A stretch of 64,000 bases of DNA from Candidatus Omnitrophota bacterium (lineage in GTDB: Bacteria > CAIJMQ01): NCBI GenBank assembly GCA_018812925.1, contig JAHJCU010000003.1:170436-234435 (forward strand), read 5' to 3'. The position numbers and the translations under genes were made by a program. Below, in pieces: positions 17,584-27,375 of the stretch; the stretch's first letter is position 1; every line of letters starts with the position of its first letter. The notes below the pieces were generated by a model. That model worked only from the letters and a program-made list of their open reading frames with translations, made no database searches and was not told where the DNA came from.

Positions 17584-18594
17584 TCAAAGTTTCTTCCTGC
17601 CAATCATTAAAAAAAATCCGCCTTCCTTGCTCCCAGTAAATAGTAGATGGGTTTGGACGAGGAAATGATCAAGCCAATTTCCCTCTGGATTAGATTTGAA
17701 TAATCGTTCATTTTCTGAAAACGTTTCAAAGGCCTTTAATTTTGGTATACCATTTACAAAATCAAAACCGATTTGCTCAAACCATCCCAAAACTTCTCGA
17801 ATTGTGTGTCCTGATTCGTGCGGATTTTTATATTGATCCATAAACCATGTAAGTTTTTTAAGTTCACCAATATTTTTATCTCTTAAGCGTGAATCTAAAA
17901 ATTTAAAACGATCACTGGAAATTTTGAAAATGCTACGACGAATGTCGGTAGTAATTCTACCGTATCTATTGTAAAGACCAATAAGAATGTATCCTCCTTT
18001 TTTAACGAGTCTTGATATCGATTGAAATCCAGAAAAGGGGGCACTTGTGTGGTGAAGAACGCCGTTACAGATAACAAGGGGGAAACTCTCTTCTCTAAAT
18101 ATGGGCCTAAATAGGTTCATTTGATAAAAACCTACTCTTTCCAAGCCGTTCCTTTTTTTAAATTCTTGGCCTAACTTTAGCGAGTTGAGACACATATCTG
18201 TTCCAAAAACGATTCTATGGGCAACACCTAAAAAGTTACTTAATTGACCTGTTCCGCATCCAACCTCTAAAACTCTTATATTGAAAGGAACTTGTTCGTT
18301 CAATAAGCGAGCGAAAATTCCTGTTTGGGCCTTTTGAATAAGGCCTCCTACATTTTCGAACTCTTCATAGTTCGGGAATGGTGTTTTTTCATAGAACTTC
18401 TTTACCATATTCGTGACATCTTTTTTTTGAACTATCCCATTTTCATGTGGCCAAAAAAGAAGGGGGACTTCATCCTCAACTTGATAGCAATTGAGGCATT
18501 TTAAACACTTTATCTCATCATCAGCTATTTGCAGATCTCCTCCACAAGCTGGGCATACAAAAATATCAAGATGTTCAATCATATGCTTCAACAT
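17584..18594 (-). CDS. Class I SAM methyltransferase with Trm112-like N-terminal zinc ribbon
   Basis: The N-terminal Trm112-like zinc ribbon (FVCPACGGDLQ ... CLKCLNCYQVEDEVPLL, about 12-48) is followed by a Rossmann methyltransferase with VLEVGCGTGQLSNFL, VFGTDMCLNSL and VICNGVLHHTSAP. Length is 336 residues. GAGGT is 5 bases upstream of the ATG. It lies between carbamoyltransferase and SxtJ genes, where such a methyltransferase is frequently seen, so it probably belongs to the same module. The substrate is unknown, and a modified sugar or lipid-linked glycan is the likeliest. Confidence 0.9.
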   Translation of the reverse strand: MLKHMIEHLDIFVCPACGGDLQIADDEIKCLKCLNCYQVEDEVPLLFWPHENGIVQKKDVTNMVKKFYEKTPFPNYEEFENVGGLIQKAQTGIFARLLNEQVPFNIRVLEVGCGTGQLSNFLGVAHRIVFGTDMCLNSLKLGQEFKKRNGLERVGFYQMNLFRPIFREESFPLVICNGVLHHTSAPFSGFQSISRLVKKGGYILIGLYNRYGRITTDIRRSIFKISSDRFKFLDSRLRDKNIGELKKLTWFMDQYKNPHESGHTIREVLGWFEQIGFDFVNGIPKLKAFETFSENERLFKSNPEGNWLDHFLVQTHLLFTGSKEGGFFLMIGRKKL

Positions 18595-18635
18595 TATTAC
18601 CTCATATCTCGATTGTTTTTATAATTCCCCTATTT

Positions 18636-20453
18636 TTAATCCAACTCAAATTCTTTAAGCCAATTAACGTCTTTGTCCAATAGTTTCTGTTCTTTCTTTT
18701 CTATGAGAAAGTTGCCCATTATAAGACAATCCATATTGGTTCGCATAAAGCATAAGTATGCATCTGCCGGCGTACACACAATAGGTTCACCCCGAACATT
18801 GAAAGAAGTATTGATGATTACAGGACAAGCGTATTTCTCATCAAACTTTGCTATCAGTTGATAATATAGCGGATTATCATCCTTATTAACAGTCTGCAGT
18901 CGTGCAGAATAATCAACATGGGTCACAGCAGGAATGCTGGAGCGAGTAGTTTTTAATTTATCAAGTCCAAAGAGTTTTTGTTCTTCTTTCGTCATTTTTC
19001 GGCGTAGTTCCTCTTTTACGGGGGCTACCAAAAGCATATACGGGCTTTTCCTGTCTATCTCAAAAAAATCTGACGCTCTCTCTTCTATTACTGATGGCGC
19101 AAAAGGGCGAAAACTCTCCCGAAACTTTATTTTAAGGTTCATCATTTCCTGCATTTTGCTGGAACGAGCATCTCCCAAAATCGAGCGATTTCCCAACGCT
19201 CGAGGGCCAAACTCCATACGTTCTTGAAACCATCCGATTACTTTTTGATTGGCAATTAAATCAGCAATTTTTTCCGGAATATCCTCATTTTTCAGTAAAA
19301 TATAGGAAATTTTATTTTTTTCTAAATAGTTTTTGATATAGCTATTCTCAAATTTTGGTCCAAGATAAGACCCTTGCTGAAAATCTTTCTTCCCGTCACT
19401 GATTCTTTTGTTCTCTAAATATTGATACCATACAAATAAAGCTGCTCCCAAGGCACCTCCTGCATCTCCGGCTGCCGGCTGAATCCAAACATTTTCAAAA
19501 GGACTTTCCCGTAGAATTCTTCCATTACTGACGCAATTCAACGCTACACCACCGGCTAAACATAGATTTTTCTTTCCCGTCTCTTGATATACGTGTTGAG
19601 CCATACGCAACATAACTTCTTCGGTTACTTCTTGGATAGACTGTGCTATATCCATGTCTCTTTGGGTCAATTTTGACCCCGGACTTCGAGGAGGACCGCC
19701 GAATAGGTTCTCAAATCTCCTATTGGTCATAGTTAAACCGGCACAGTAATTAAAATAATCCATATTAAGTTTAAACGAACCATCTTCTTTTAGGTTCATC
19801 AACGCAGAAAGAATCAAATCTTTATACTTAGGTTTGCCATAAGGCGCAAGCCCCATCATTTTATATTCACCCGAATTGACTTTGAACCCAGTATAATAGG
19901 TAAATGCAGAATATAAAAGACCTAATGAATGGGGGAAATGAATCTCTGCAAGAATATCTACCTTATTGTCTTTGCCCACACCAAAGCTTGTCGTTGTCCA
20001 TTCGCCGACTCCATCTATAGTGAGAAAAGCGGCTTCCTGAAAAGGTGAGGGGAAAAAGGCAGAGGCAGCATGTGACTCATGGTGTTCAGGAAAGATGACT
20101 TTTCCCTCAAAATTAAGTTCTTTTCTAATAAGTTCTTTCATCCATATTTTCTCTTTTATCCATATCGGCATTGCTTTAATAAATGACTTAATTCCAATAG
20201 GAGCATAAGATAAATAGGTTTCAAGTATACGCTCAAACTTAATGAAAGGCTTTTCGTAGAATACAACAAAATCTAAATCTTTTGTACCAATCCCCGCTTC
20301 TTCAAGACAGTAGTTGATAGCATTTATAGGAAAGTCTGCGTCATGCTTTTTACGTGTAAAACGCTCCTCTTGCGCGGCGGCAATAACTTTGCCATCGCGC
20401 ACTAAACACGCCGCGCTATCATGATAAAAAAATGAAATTCCTAATATATTCAT
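18636..20453 (-). CDS. Carbamoyltransferase, NodU/CmcH/TobZ family
   Basis: 605 residues, full family length. The N-terminal ASKHA/Kae1-like domain starts MNILGISFFYHDSAACLV and carries the HHESHAASAFF metal-binding histidines and LTIDGVGEW, with LAGGVALNCVSNGRI further on. The C-terminal YrdC-like domain follows, with GWFQERMEFGPRALGNRSIL and NTSFNVRGEPIVC. These enzymes use carbamoyl phosphate and ATP to carbamoylate a hydroxyl group on a sugar or antibiotic. AAGGT precedes the ATG. It heads the carbamoyltransferase-methyltransferase-SxtJ-DUF5989 group, so a carbamoylated sugar in the surface glycan is likely. Confidence 0.95.
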   Translation of the reverse strand: MNILGISFFYHDSAACLVRDGKVIAAAQEERFTRKKHDADFPINAINYCLEEAGIGTKDLDFVVFYEKPFIKFERILETYLSYAPIGIKSFIKAMPIWIKEKIWMKELIRKELNFEGKVIFPEHHESHAASAFFPSPFQEAAFLTIDGVGEWTTTSFGVGKDNKVDILAEIHFPHSLGLLYSAFTYYTGFKVNSGEYKMMGLAPYGKPKYKDLILSALMNLKEDGSFKLNMDYFNYCAGLTMTNRRFENLFGGPPRSPGSKLTQRDMDIAQSIQEVTEEVMLRMAQHVYQETGKKNLCLAGGVALNCVSNGRILRESPFENVWIQPAAGDAGGALGAALFVWYQYLENKRISDGKKDFQQGSYLGPKFENSYIKNYLEKNKISYILLKNEDIPEKIADLIANQKVIGWFQERMEFGPRALGNRSILGDARSSKMQEMMNLKIKFRESFRPFAPSVIEERASDFFEIDRKSPYMLLVAPVKEELRRKMTKEEQKLFGLDKLKTTRSSIPAVTHVDYSARLQTVNKDDNPLYYQLIAKFDEKYACPVIINTSFNVRGEPIVCTPADAYLCFMRTNMDCLIMGNFLIEKKEQKLLDKDVNWLKEFELD

Positions 20454-20516
20454 TGCGCTACCTTATGCACTACAGTTCTTTTCATACATTAAATGATTTT
20501 TACTTTTCATATTAAA

Positions 20517-22160
20517 CTATCGACGAGACCAAACCCGATTAAATATCTTTCTTAATACATGGTTATAAGACCTAAAGAATGGGAATCTTATAGCATAACT
20601 TTCGACCAACTTAAAAAATACAAAGGCAACCATAGACAATGATGAGAAAGCGCCAGGAAAAGCCTGTTTTTGCTGGATTTTAAAACCAGCAAAACAGTAT
20701 GTACAGGTAATTATCATATTGGGAACAGGGCTTGCCATAAACTTTTTTTGGGTTTGTTCATTGCCGCAAAAAGGACACTTCAATTTGAGTTCATAGAATT
20801 GTTTATTACCATAAAAATCATTGGTTTTTCGCGTAGCAATGAGAGTACCCGGAGTTTTGTAAGTACGTATCAGGTTCCACCAACATACTTTCACAACCAA
20901 ATCATAATATTGTCTGTTTGTCATTTTAGATATGTTTAACAAAGGCAAATTTCTGGCATGGGCGAGTTTATTCTTAATTATCCCTTTTTGAAGCGCATAA
21001 CGATAAATTTCTGCGTCAGGAATTACCTTTATGAAGCCCATAGAAACACTTCTTGCAGGATTATTCTTCCACCATGCTATGGACTCATTAACCGTTTCAA
21101 CGGTATCGGCAATATCACCGAGGATGATATTCCCTCCACATGCTAACTTGATTTGATGGCATGTATCCAAAGCTTTTACAATATTGGCCTTAGTGGTATG
21201 CTTCTTCATACTCTTAAGCACTTCATCATGCATGCTCTCAATACCAAAACAGGCAAAAATTAAACCGGCGGCTTTCAATTTTTTCATTACATCAGATGCA
21301 ACGTCATTGACTTTAAAATTGGCATACCACTTGATATTATATGGCTTGATACGCTCCGCCAACGCTAAAAGGCGTTTTTGGTCGGTGGAAAAAAGATCAT
21401 CGCTAAACCCTATAACATTAACACCAAAGGTATTATGTAAATACTCAATCTCTGTAAAGAGATGCTCAAGCGAGCGTTGCCGGTATTTCTTTCCAAGCGG
21501 GTGATAACAAAAAGTGCATGAAAACGGGCACGAGCGGGAACCTATGACTTCGGCAAAACGTACTTCATCAAAAGTTTCTACAATAGGAAGTTGTTGAGCA
21601 TATTTGAAATTGCCCAATGTTTCCTTAAAACCAAAATCTTGAAATTCAGGAATTGGAAGGGTATCAAGGTCCTTGATCTCCTCACGCTTTTCAGTTAACA
21701 CGACCTGCCCCTTGGAATTTCGAAAGGCAAGACCTTTTACATTATCAGGTGACTTATCCTTTTGTAACGTTTGCAGCAATTCAAGAAGTATAAATTCACC
21801 TTCTCCTATTGCGCCATAATCAATTGGAAGGTTCTTCAAAGCCAGTTCGGGGTCAGCAGTCACAACCGGGCCTCCGGCCACCGTAATAATATCCTTGCGA
21901 ATTTTCTTAACACTCAGGAGAATGTCTTCAATTAATCCCCAATTTGTTGACATTCCTCCTGTGCAGACAATATCCACGTGTCTTTTGGAAAACTCTCTTT
22001 CCAATAATTCTTGAGTTGTTTTGGTTTCATGACATAAATTCAGGCACGACACTGAAAAGCCATGACGTTTTATAAAAGCATATACACTCGCTAACCCGAT
22101 AGGATATTGATAGAACTGGTCCGGTCCTGCAAATTTAGGAACAACAAATAATAAATTCAT
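20517..22160 (-). CDS. B12-binding radical SAM protein with C-terminal zinc-ribbon-like segment
   Basis: 547 residues. The cobalamin-binding domain (YPIGLASVYAFIKRHG, IVCTGGMSTN, YGAIGEGEF) precedes a radical-SAM domain with GSRSCPFSCTFCYHP, the C-x3-C-x2-C motif, then VIGFSDDLFSTD and FACFGIESMHDE. Near the C terminus CPFCGNE and CTYCF suggest a small zinc ribbon. The start at ATG 22160 is decided by GGAGGT 10-15 bases upstream. A GTG at 22178 would use that same site as coding sequence. Substrate unknown. It stands next to the carbamoyltransferase gene. Confidence 0.92.
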   Translation of the reverse strand: MNLLFVVPKFAGPDQFYQYPIGLASVYAFIKRHGFSVSCLNLCHETKTTQELLEREFSKRHVDIVCTGGMSTNWGLIEDILLSVKKIRKDIITVAGGPVVTADPELALKNLPIDYGAIGEGEFILLELLQTLQKDKSPDNVKGLAFRNSKGQVVLTEKREEIKDLDTLPIPEFQDFGFKETLGNFKYAQQLPIVETFDEVRFAEVIGSRSCPFSCTFCYHPLGKKYRQRSLEHLFTEIEYLHNTFGVNVIGFSDDLFSTDQKRLLALAERIKPYNIKWYANFKVNDVASDVMKKLKAAGLIFACFGIESMHDEVLKSMKKHTTKANIVKALDTCHQIKLACGGNIILGDIADTVETVNESIAWWKNNPARSVSMGFIKVIPDAEIYRYALQKGIIKNKLAHARNLPLLNISKMTNRQYYDLVVKVCWWNLIRTYKTPGTLIATRKTNDFYGNKQFYELKLKCPFCGNEQTQKKFMASPVPNMIITCTYCFAGFKIQQKQAFPGAFSSLSMVAFVFFKLVESYAIRFPFFRSYNHVLRKIFNRVWSRR

Positions 22161-22376
22161 AACCCTAAAAACCTCCACAGATGGTGTCTATATCCCTTTA
22201 TACCTACAGCTTGTAAGCTGAACCTTTGGTGCTTCTTATTGTTGTTTTTGTTCTATTTTGACCTTTTGAATTTTTCCGACGTTAGGCTATTTAACAAATC
22301 ATTTCTAAACATGTATTATACTACTTTCTAGAGTCCCCAACAATGTTTTTTGTTCCCCTAAAAGTGTCGATTGTTA

Positions 22377-22404
22377 TTGCTATTTAACTTCATTTTGCTA
22401 TACT
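22377..22404 (+). promoter_or_regulatory. Candidate sigma-70 promoter for the SGNH gene
   Basis: TTGCTA (22377-22382) and TATACT (22399-22404) are separated by 16 bases. A start about 7 bases beyond the -10 box would put the transcript end within a few bases of the ATG at 22414, and no ribosome-binding site is visible. The following gene may therefore be translated from a leaderless or nearly leaderless message. This is a pattern match only. Confidence 0.4.
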
Positions 22405-22413
22405 CTCTACCAT

Positions 22414-23622
22414 ATGACCCCGGCATTACAACATAAGTTCTTGGATACTTACAGAAATATTGGATTGTTTTTATTCAATACTTTTGTGCTGTTTGCGCTT
22501 ATTAATGCACTCCTGTTTGTGCTCTTCTGGATCAAAGATTCAATAACAGCCGATCCTGTCACTGTTCGTTACGGGGGAGAATCTGTTCAAAAAGTTTATG
22601 GTCAGATGCCCCAGGCTGAAGTAGACCAACTGCTCAAAGAAACATGGTCCCGACCCTTGTTGTATGAAGCCTACACCCAGTTCAAAGAGCGACCGTTTAC
22701 TGGAAAATACGTCAACGTCCATGAACAAGGATTTAGGTTATCTAAGGAACAGGGGCCTTGGCCTCCCCAATCAGCCAATCTTAATATTTTTCTTTTCGGA
22801 GGTTCGACTACGTTTGGTTATGGCGTTAGCGATGAGCAAACTATTGCCTCATATTTGCAACAGTACCTTGTGGGAAAATTACAGCGACCTGTGTGTGTGT
22901 ACAATTTCGGGCGAGGATTCTATTACTCGACTCAAGAGCTAATTTTGTATGAGCGTTTGCTGATATCAGGATTCGTTCCAGACATAGCTATCTTTATAGA
23001 TGGAGTGAATGATTTTTACCACTACAACGATGAACCCCTATTCACAGAACGGTTACAAGTATTCATCAGGGGGGATAAGAAAGAACCTGAATCAAAGTTA
23101 GCGGTTATATCTAAATTACCCATGGCGCGCTTTGCACGAATAATCCTCCGTATACTTCATCCACTTCCAGTAGATACAACTACAATAACAATAGCTACAA
23201 CGAATCTGTTTCCCCAGAGTTACGATAATCAGCCACTACTTGAAGCTGTTATAGACAGATATTTGCAAAACAAGAAACTTATTGAGGCGGTTTCCGATGT
23301 TTTCTCTGTAGAACCAGTCTTTGTGTGGCAGCCCGTGCCCACATATGATTACGATTTTCATAATTATCCTTTTATTGAAGGAGGCTTTGATAGGCATACT
23401 TATTCGAAATACGGTTATGAAATTATGGCGAGTCGCTTTGATAAAGAAGCTTTTGGCAATAATTTCTTGTGGTGTGCGGACATACAAAAAGACATAGAAG
23501 AACCCCTTTACATAGATAAATTTCACTACTCACCTCCAATGTCAAATCTATTTGCGGAGAGGATTATGATTTTAATGATAGAACGGAAATTGCTTCCCGA
23601 CATGCTTGGTACATTCGACTAA
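22414..23622 (+). CDS. Membrane-anchored SGNH/GDSL hydrolase-like protein
   Basis: 402 residues. One transmembrane helix (about 18-42) is followed by an extracytoplasmic SGNH-type domain. FLFGGSTTFGYGV gives the block I serine, YNFGRGFYYS the glycine block, IDGVNDFYH the Asn block, and DKFHYSP near the C terminus the Asp-x2-His block. Such proteins remove or transfer acyl groups on surface polysaccharides. It is the only plus-strand gene between 686 and 41194 and splits the minus-strand locus, so it has its own promoter. The catalytic assignment rests on motif order. It is not a secreted lipase of a named family. Confidence 0.85.
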   Translation: MTPALQHKFLDTYRNIGLFLFNTFVLFALINALLFVLFWIKDSITADPVTVRYGGESVQKVYGQMPQAEVDQLLKETWSRPLLYEAYTQFKERPFTGKYVNVHEQGFRLSKEQGPWPPQSANLNIFLFGGSTTFGYGVSDEQTIASYLQQYLVGKLQRPVCVYNFGRGFYYSTQELILYERLLISGFVPDIAIFIDGVNDFYHYNDEPLFTERLQVFIRGDKKEPESKLAVISKLPMARFARIILRILHPLPVDTTTITIATTNLFPQSYDNQPLLEAVIDRYLQNKKLIEAVSDVFSVEPVFVWQPVPTYDYDFHNYPFIEGGFDRHTYSKYGYEIMASRFDKEAFGNNFLWCADIQKDIEEPLYIDKFHYSPPMSNLFAERIMILMIERKLLPDMLGTFD

Positions 23623-23687
23623 GCAACTACAAATAGCTTCCCTTCGAGGCTTGCACTTACCTATTTTTTTTTAACATCAAATACTTT

Positions 23688-24941
23688 CTATCCTTGAGGT
23701 TGGCTGCCCTGAGCGTATGCCACACCCAACACAAAGAAGTATATTCGAGCTACGAGAGACGTATAAAATGTATAATCAGTCATTCCATGAAAAAAAACTT
23801 CGCTAAGTATCATTAGCAAGGCAGCCACAAGCCAATAGTTAGGGCGTTTATAGAATGCAAGACGAGAAAGACTAAACAACAAATATCCTACCATAACAAG
23901 AAATCCTGAAATGCCAAGCAACCCGGTCTCACTAAGAAACTGTAGAAAATTATTATGAGCTCCCGGCAAGTCTCTTCTTATTGCATCTGACGGCGCATAT
24001 TGGGTTTTATATGAGTTTTGAAATTGACATAATCCTATGCCAAAAACAGGGTGGTCAACAAACATGTTAATCGCTGCTTTCCATGTTTTCAATCTTTCTG
24101 CGATAGATTGTGTAGACCTTTCTTGCCGAGCCATCCTGAAATCTATATTAAAGCGTCCAATTTGCGAGGTATGTGTCTTAGGATTTGGAATAAAAAGTGC
24201 AATGAACATAACCAAAATCAATAAAAAGGTACCAATGGGTCTTTTCCAATCTCTCTTTAAATTAAAAATAATATAAATTATCAAAACCAAAACGGTGGCG
24301 AGCCATGGTCCTCTGGACAAACTTAGCGTAAGGGCTACTGCTCCGATTGTTGAAGTAACAAGACATATTGTCTTGCCAATACGCTCTAATGCGCGAAATT
24401 CAAAACCGAGCGTCCACAAGATTATGGTTAATACAGCAATATAACTTGTCGAAGCTCCACAATCTAACCCAAATCCTCCGGGTTGAATGAATCCCCCAAA
24501 AAACCTAAGAATCACATTGGCAGAAAATATAAAAAGCGAAAAACTTAGCATGTACAAAAAAGCCCGTTCCGATGTTTTACTTTCGGCAATACCGGAAAAT
24601 CTGCCAATAACAAAGGCTGCCAAATAGAATGCGAATGAGACCCAGAGCTTTATTCCGGGCCAATAATTCTCGACTAAAAATATTGAAGGGATTATTGATA
24701 AAAGAAAGATAAAATACACAAGACCCAAATTTTTTGTCTGGGAATCAATCTCTCGAAAACGCTCCTGCTCTTTGCCAGTATTGAAGAAGAAGAGGTAGAA
24801 TGTTGTCGCTGCCGCCAGCAACAAGAAGTATTTTGAAACATTATGCAGAACTCCTGAAAGTAAAACAAATGAGCCAATACAGCTCCAATGCAACCATTTT
24901 ATAATTTGCAGAATCTTTTTGCGTTCATGTAAGTAAGGCAT
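23688..24941 (-). CDS. O-antigen polymerase/ligase family membrane protein (Wzy/WaaL)
   Basis: 417 residues with about 10-12 hydrophobic segments. A large extracytoplasmic loop near residue 260-325 carries SIAERLKTWKAA, PVFGIGLCQF, and PGAHNNFLQFLSETG, the His-containing signature of the O-antigen ligase/polymerase superfamily. AAGGAT lies upstream of the ATG. It is next to the flippase gene. Wzy polymerases and WaaL ligases cannot be separated from sequence alone. As the only such protein in the locus it could be either. Confidence 0.9.
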   Translation of the reverse strand: MPYLHERKKILQIIKWLHWSCIGSFVLLSGVLHNVSKYFLLLAAATTFYLFFFNTGKEQERFREIDSQTKNLGLVYFIFLLSIIPSIFLVENYWPGIKLWVSFAFYLAAFVIGRFSGIAESKTSERAFLYMLSFSLFIFSANVILRFFGGFIQPGGFGLDCGASTSYIAVLTIILWTLGFEFRALERIGKTICLVTSTIGAVALTLSLSRGPWLATVLVLIIYIIFNLKRDWKRPIGTFLLILVMFIALFIPNPKTHTSQIGRFNIDFRMARQERSTQSIAERLKTWKAAINMFVDHPVFGIGLCQFQNSYKTQYAPSDAIRRDLPGAHNNFLQFLSETGLLGISGFLVMVGYLLFSLSRLAFYKRPNYWLVAALLMILSEVFFHGMTDYTFYTSLVARIYFFVLGVAYAQGSQPQG

Positions 24942-24993
24942 TATGTTCTATCCTTTATTTAGACCAATTATTTAAGCATGCCTGTAAGCATTG

Positions 24994-26532
24994 TTACGAG
25001 GACACTTTTTCCGGTCTAATGAATTTATCAATAACCACTTTGTACAGACCCATAACAGCTCGTTTCTCAGTATCGCCAAATATGCCGAGCCGGAATCCGA
25101 CAAATATATATATCAATTCCAGCACACTTGCAATAGCAACTAACCCTAACCATGAATGCCCCCACGGTCGAGTCAACCAAAACAATGCTCCCAGTACAAA
25201 ACTCAATGTCATCGGTTTGAGATACGATTTCCGGAAGAGCATAAGTGGCGAGATCTTAAGATAATTGCGTAATGCAACGAATAAATAGACTCCATCCACT
25301 ATTACGGTAAGCAGCAATGCCCATCCTGCGCCTTCCAAACCAAATGGACGTATCAATAAAAGACACAATGCTCCCAGCACAATGCCACGAATAGTAGTAT
25401 AAATAGTAAATTGGCGCATGTGTCCTAGTCCGAGAACGACACTATTGGTCAGACAAACACAAAGAACTCCCATGTAACTTGCTAATGTCAACAGACGAAG
25501 CACGCTGGTGGCTTGTTGGGCAATGCTCGGTACCCAGAGTGCAAGAAAAATGTCCCCCAGCACAAATAATGGAATAAAGACCATTCCTGCTAACGATGAA
25601 ACAAATAGCGTCGCACGCGTAAAAATATCGCGCAGACTATCCATTTCCTTCAGACTTTGCAACTCACTTGCCATAGGAAAGATAAATCCCAACATGACGG
25701 AAATCATATACCCTAATGAGTTCACAACTAGGAATGGTACGGAATAGATACCTGCTGCCGCCACTCCAAGCCAGATGCCAATCAATGTCTGGTCTAATCG
25801 GCTTACCAGACTACTGACTACACGGTTGATTGCCCCATAGCCGACATATCCTCTGATGCGCTGCAATGTAGCAAGGTCAATGCGCCATTTTATGCGGAAA
25901 GTTGGCAATAAACGGCGTGCTAACAACCAGTATGCTGGGCCCGATGCAAGTGAAACAATGACTCGAACCAACACATAGCTTACTACTCCATACCCTGCAT
26001 ACACCATAACCAGACCCAGCCCTACACCAACTACATTAGAAACGACCGAGACTGTGCCGGATATTTCATACCGCTGAAGCCCCATGGACAAAGACTGACC
26101 CCACGATATGCCTACACTACCTAGAAAGCCAATACTAGCCAAGCGAAATACCAGCGTTGCCTGAGGAATTAGTTCTGCCGGCATTTTGAATACGCTTCGC
26201 GCAAGCCATTCTGCCGCCAAGAAAATGACAACCATGCCGACTATGCCAATCATGCCATAAAGATTGAGAGTTGTATTCAACATACGATTCGCGGACTCGG
26301 TATCATTTTTGGCGCGGTCTTCAGCCAAATACTTGATAATCGGCCAAGTCAATCCCATATCCATGATGGTGAGATAGCCAATGATGACAGCTACCAGACT
26401 TTGCAAACCAAAAGCCGCTTCACCCAATCCGCGTAGCAAAAGGGGAATGGAGATTAGATTAACAAACATCGGCACAACATAGCCACCCGCGCCGGCGAGC
26501 ATATTGATTGAAGCTCGGTTGAGACGATTCAT
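24994..26532 (-). CDS. Wzx-type oligosaccharide flippase (MOP superfamily)
   Basis: 512 residues with about 14 hydrophobic segments, matching polysaccharide transporters of the MOP superfamily. It starts MNRLNRASINMLAGAGGYVVPMFVN and has the family features ISIPLLLRGLGEAAFGLQ and FPMASELQ. GGAGT precedes the ATG by 7 bases. It would move the lipid-linked repeat unit across the inner membrane. Composition is notably less AT-rich than in genes such as the epimerases at 33-41 kb, consistent with a mosaic locus. Confidence 0.93.
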   Translation of the reverse strand: MNRLNRASINMLAGAGGYVVPMFVNLISIPLLLRGLGEAAFGLQSLVAVIIGYLTIMDMGLTWPIIKYLAEDRAKNDTESANRMLNTTLNLYGMIGIVGMVVIFLAAEWLARSVFKMPAELIPQATLVFRLASIGFLGSVGISWGQSLSMGLQRYEISGTVSVVSNVVGVGLGLVMVYAGYGVVSYVLVRVIVSLASGPAYWLLARRLLPTFRIKWRIDLATLQRIRGYVGYGAINRVVSSLVSRLDQTLIGIWLGVAAAGIYSVPFLVVNSLGYMISVMLGFIFPMASELQSLKEMDSLRDIFTRATLFVSSLAGMVFIPLFVLGDIFLALWVPSIAQQATSVLRLLTLASYMGVLCVCLTNSVVLGLGHMRQFTIYTTIRGIVLGALCLLLIRPFGLEGAGWALLLTVIVDGVYLFVALRNYLKISPLMLFRKSYLKPMTLSFVLGALFWLTRPWGHSWLGLVAIASVLELIYIFVGFRLGIFGDTEKRAVMGLYKVVIDKFIRPEKVSS

Positions 26533-26559
26533 AGTAACTCCGTTAATATTCTCATATAT

Positions 26560-27357
26560 TTAAAGTAAAATATCATATTTTTTAAGGGGTTCATAATTAA
26601 GTTTTAAGGGAGAAACAATCATAATGTGTGGTTTGTTTAGTTCAGGCGAAATGCGGTAGTAGAAAAATAAGTTGTCCCACGGTATCATTTGTTTCTCAAA
26701 GATATTCCGGATGGATTCCATGAAATCATGCGAGCGCCAATTTTCCATTAAAACCACATACTTTTTCGCAGTTTTAAACAAGTTGGAAAGAGCTACAAGA
26801 TGATTGTCGTCTGTGTGGATACGCATGATTACGGCATGAGAAAAACACAAATCAACTACCGGCCATTGGGAAGAATAGGGTAGGGTTATATCTAACTGCC
26901 CAATATCAGCTTTTAAATTAGGATGCCTTTTATGTAAAAAAGATAATTGTTCGATTGAACGGTCACAACCATAAAGACGAATATTGGGTGACAATGTGCT
27001 TAAATTAGATAGATGGTCTCCTCCGCCACAGCCAACTTCAAGAAGGCTATCCGGGCTTAATTGCAAAATTGTCTCATACAACAATCTTGCATTTGAATGC
27101 AAAGGAAGGATATCTTTCTGTAAAGACAAAGCGCCTTCGGAAAAGACATAATCTCCTGACGTTAGCACCTGTGTATGTGACTTTTTGATATCTGCCAGTT
27201 CTGCCTGATAGTGTTCAGGATAGCGTTGCCAGTCAAAGTCATCCATGTTGGCGTCACGGCGGAATATTCTGTTAAAATATTTCAAAACTTTTTGAATAAA
27301 ATATTCCTTTGTCAACTTAAGTGACTTTAGTGAATGAATATTCATGCTATTTCCCAT
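26560..27357 (-). CDS. Class I SAM-dependent methyltransferase
   Basis: 265 residues. The central Rossmann fold has LLEVGCGGGDHLSNL (motif I), RLYGCDRSIEQL, and VDLCFSHAVIMRI. The N-terminal 60 residues (FDWQRYPEHYQAEL) may bind the acceptor. ATG 27357 is used; an internal ATG at 27345 is an alternative, and neither has a strong ribosome site. It forms a tight group with the next upstream methyltransferase-like gene. Substrate unknown. Confidence 0.85.
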   Translation of the reverse strand: MGNSMNIHSLKSLKLTKEYFIQKVLKYFNRIFRRDANMDDFDWQRYPEHYQAELADIKKSHTQVLTSGDYVFSEGALSLQKDILPLHSNARLLYETILQLSPDSLLEVGCGGGDHLSNLSTLSPNIRLYGCDRSIEQLSFLHKRHPNLKADIGQLDITLPYSSQWPVVDLCFSHAVIMRIHTDDNHLVALSNLFKTAKKYVVLMENWRSHDFMESIRNIFEKQMIPWDNLFFYYRISPELNKPHIMIVSPLKLNYEPLKKYDILL

Positions 27358-27375
27358 CCCAAAATGTATAATCCG

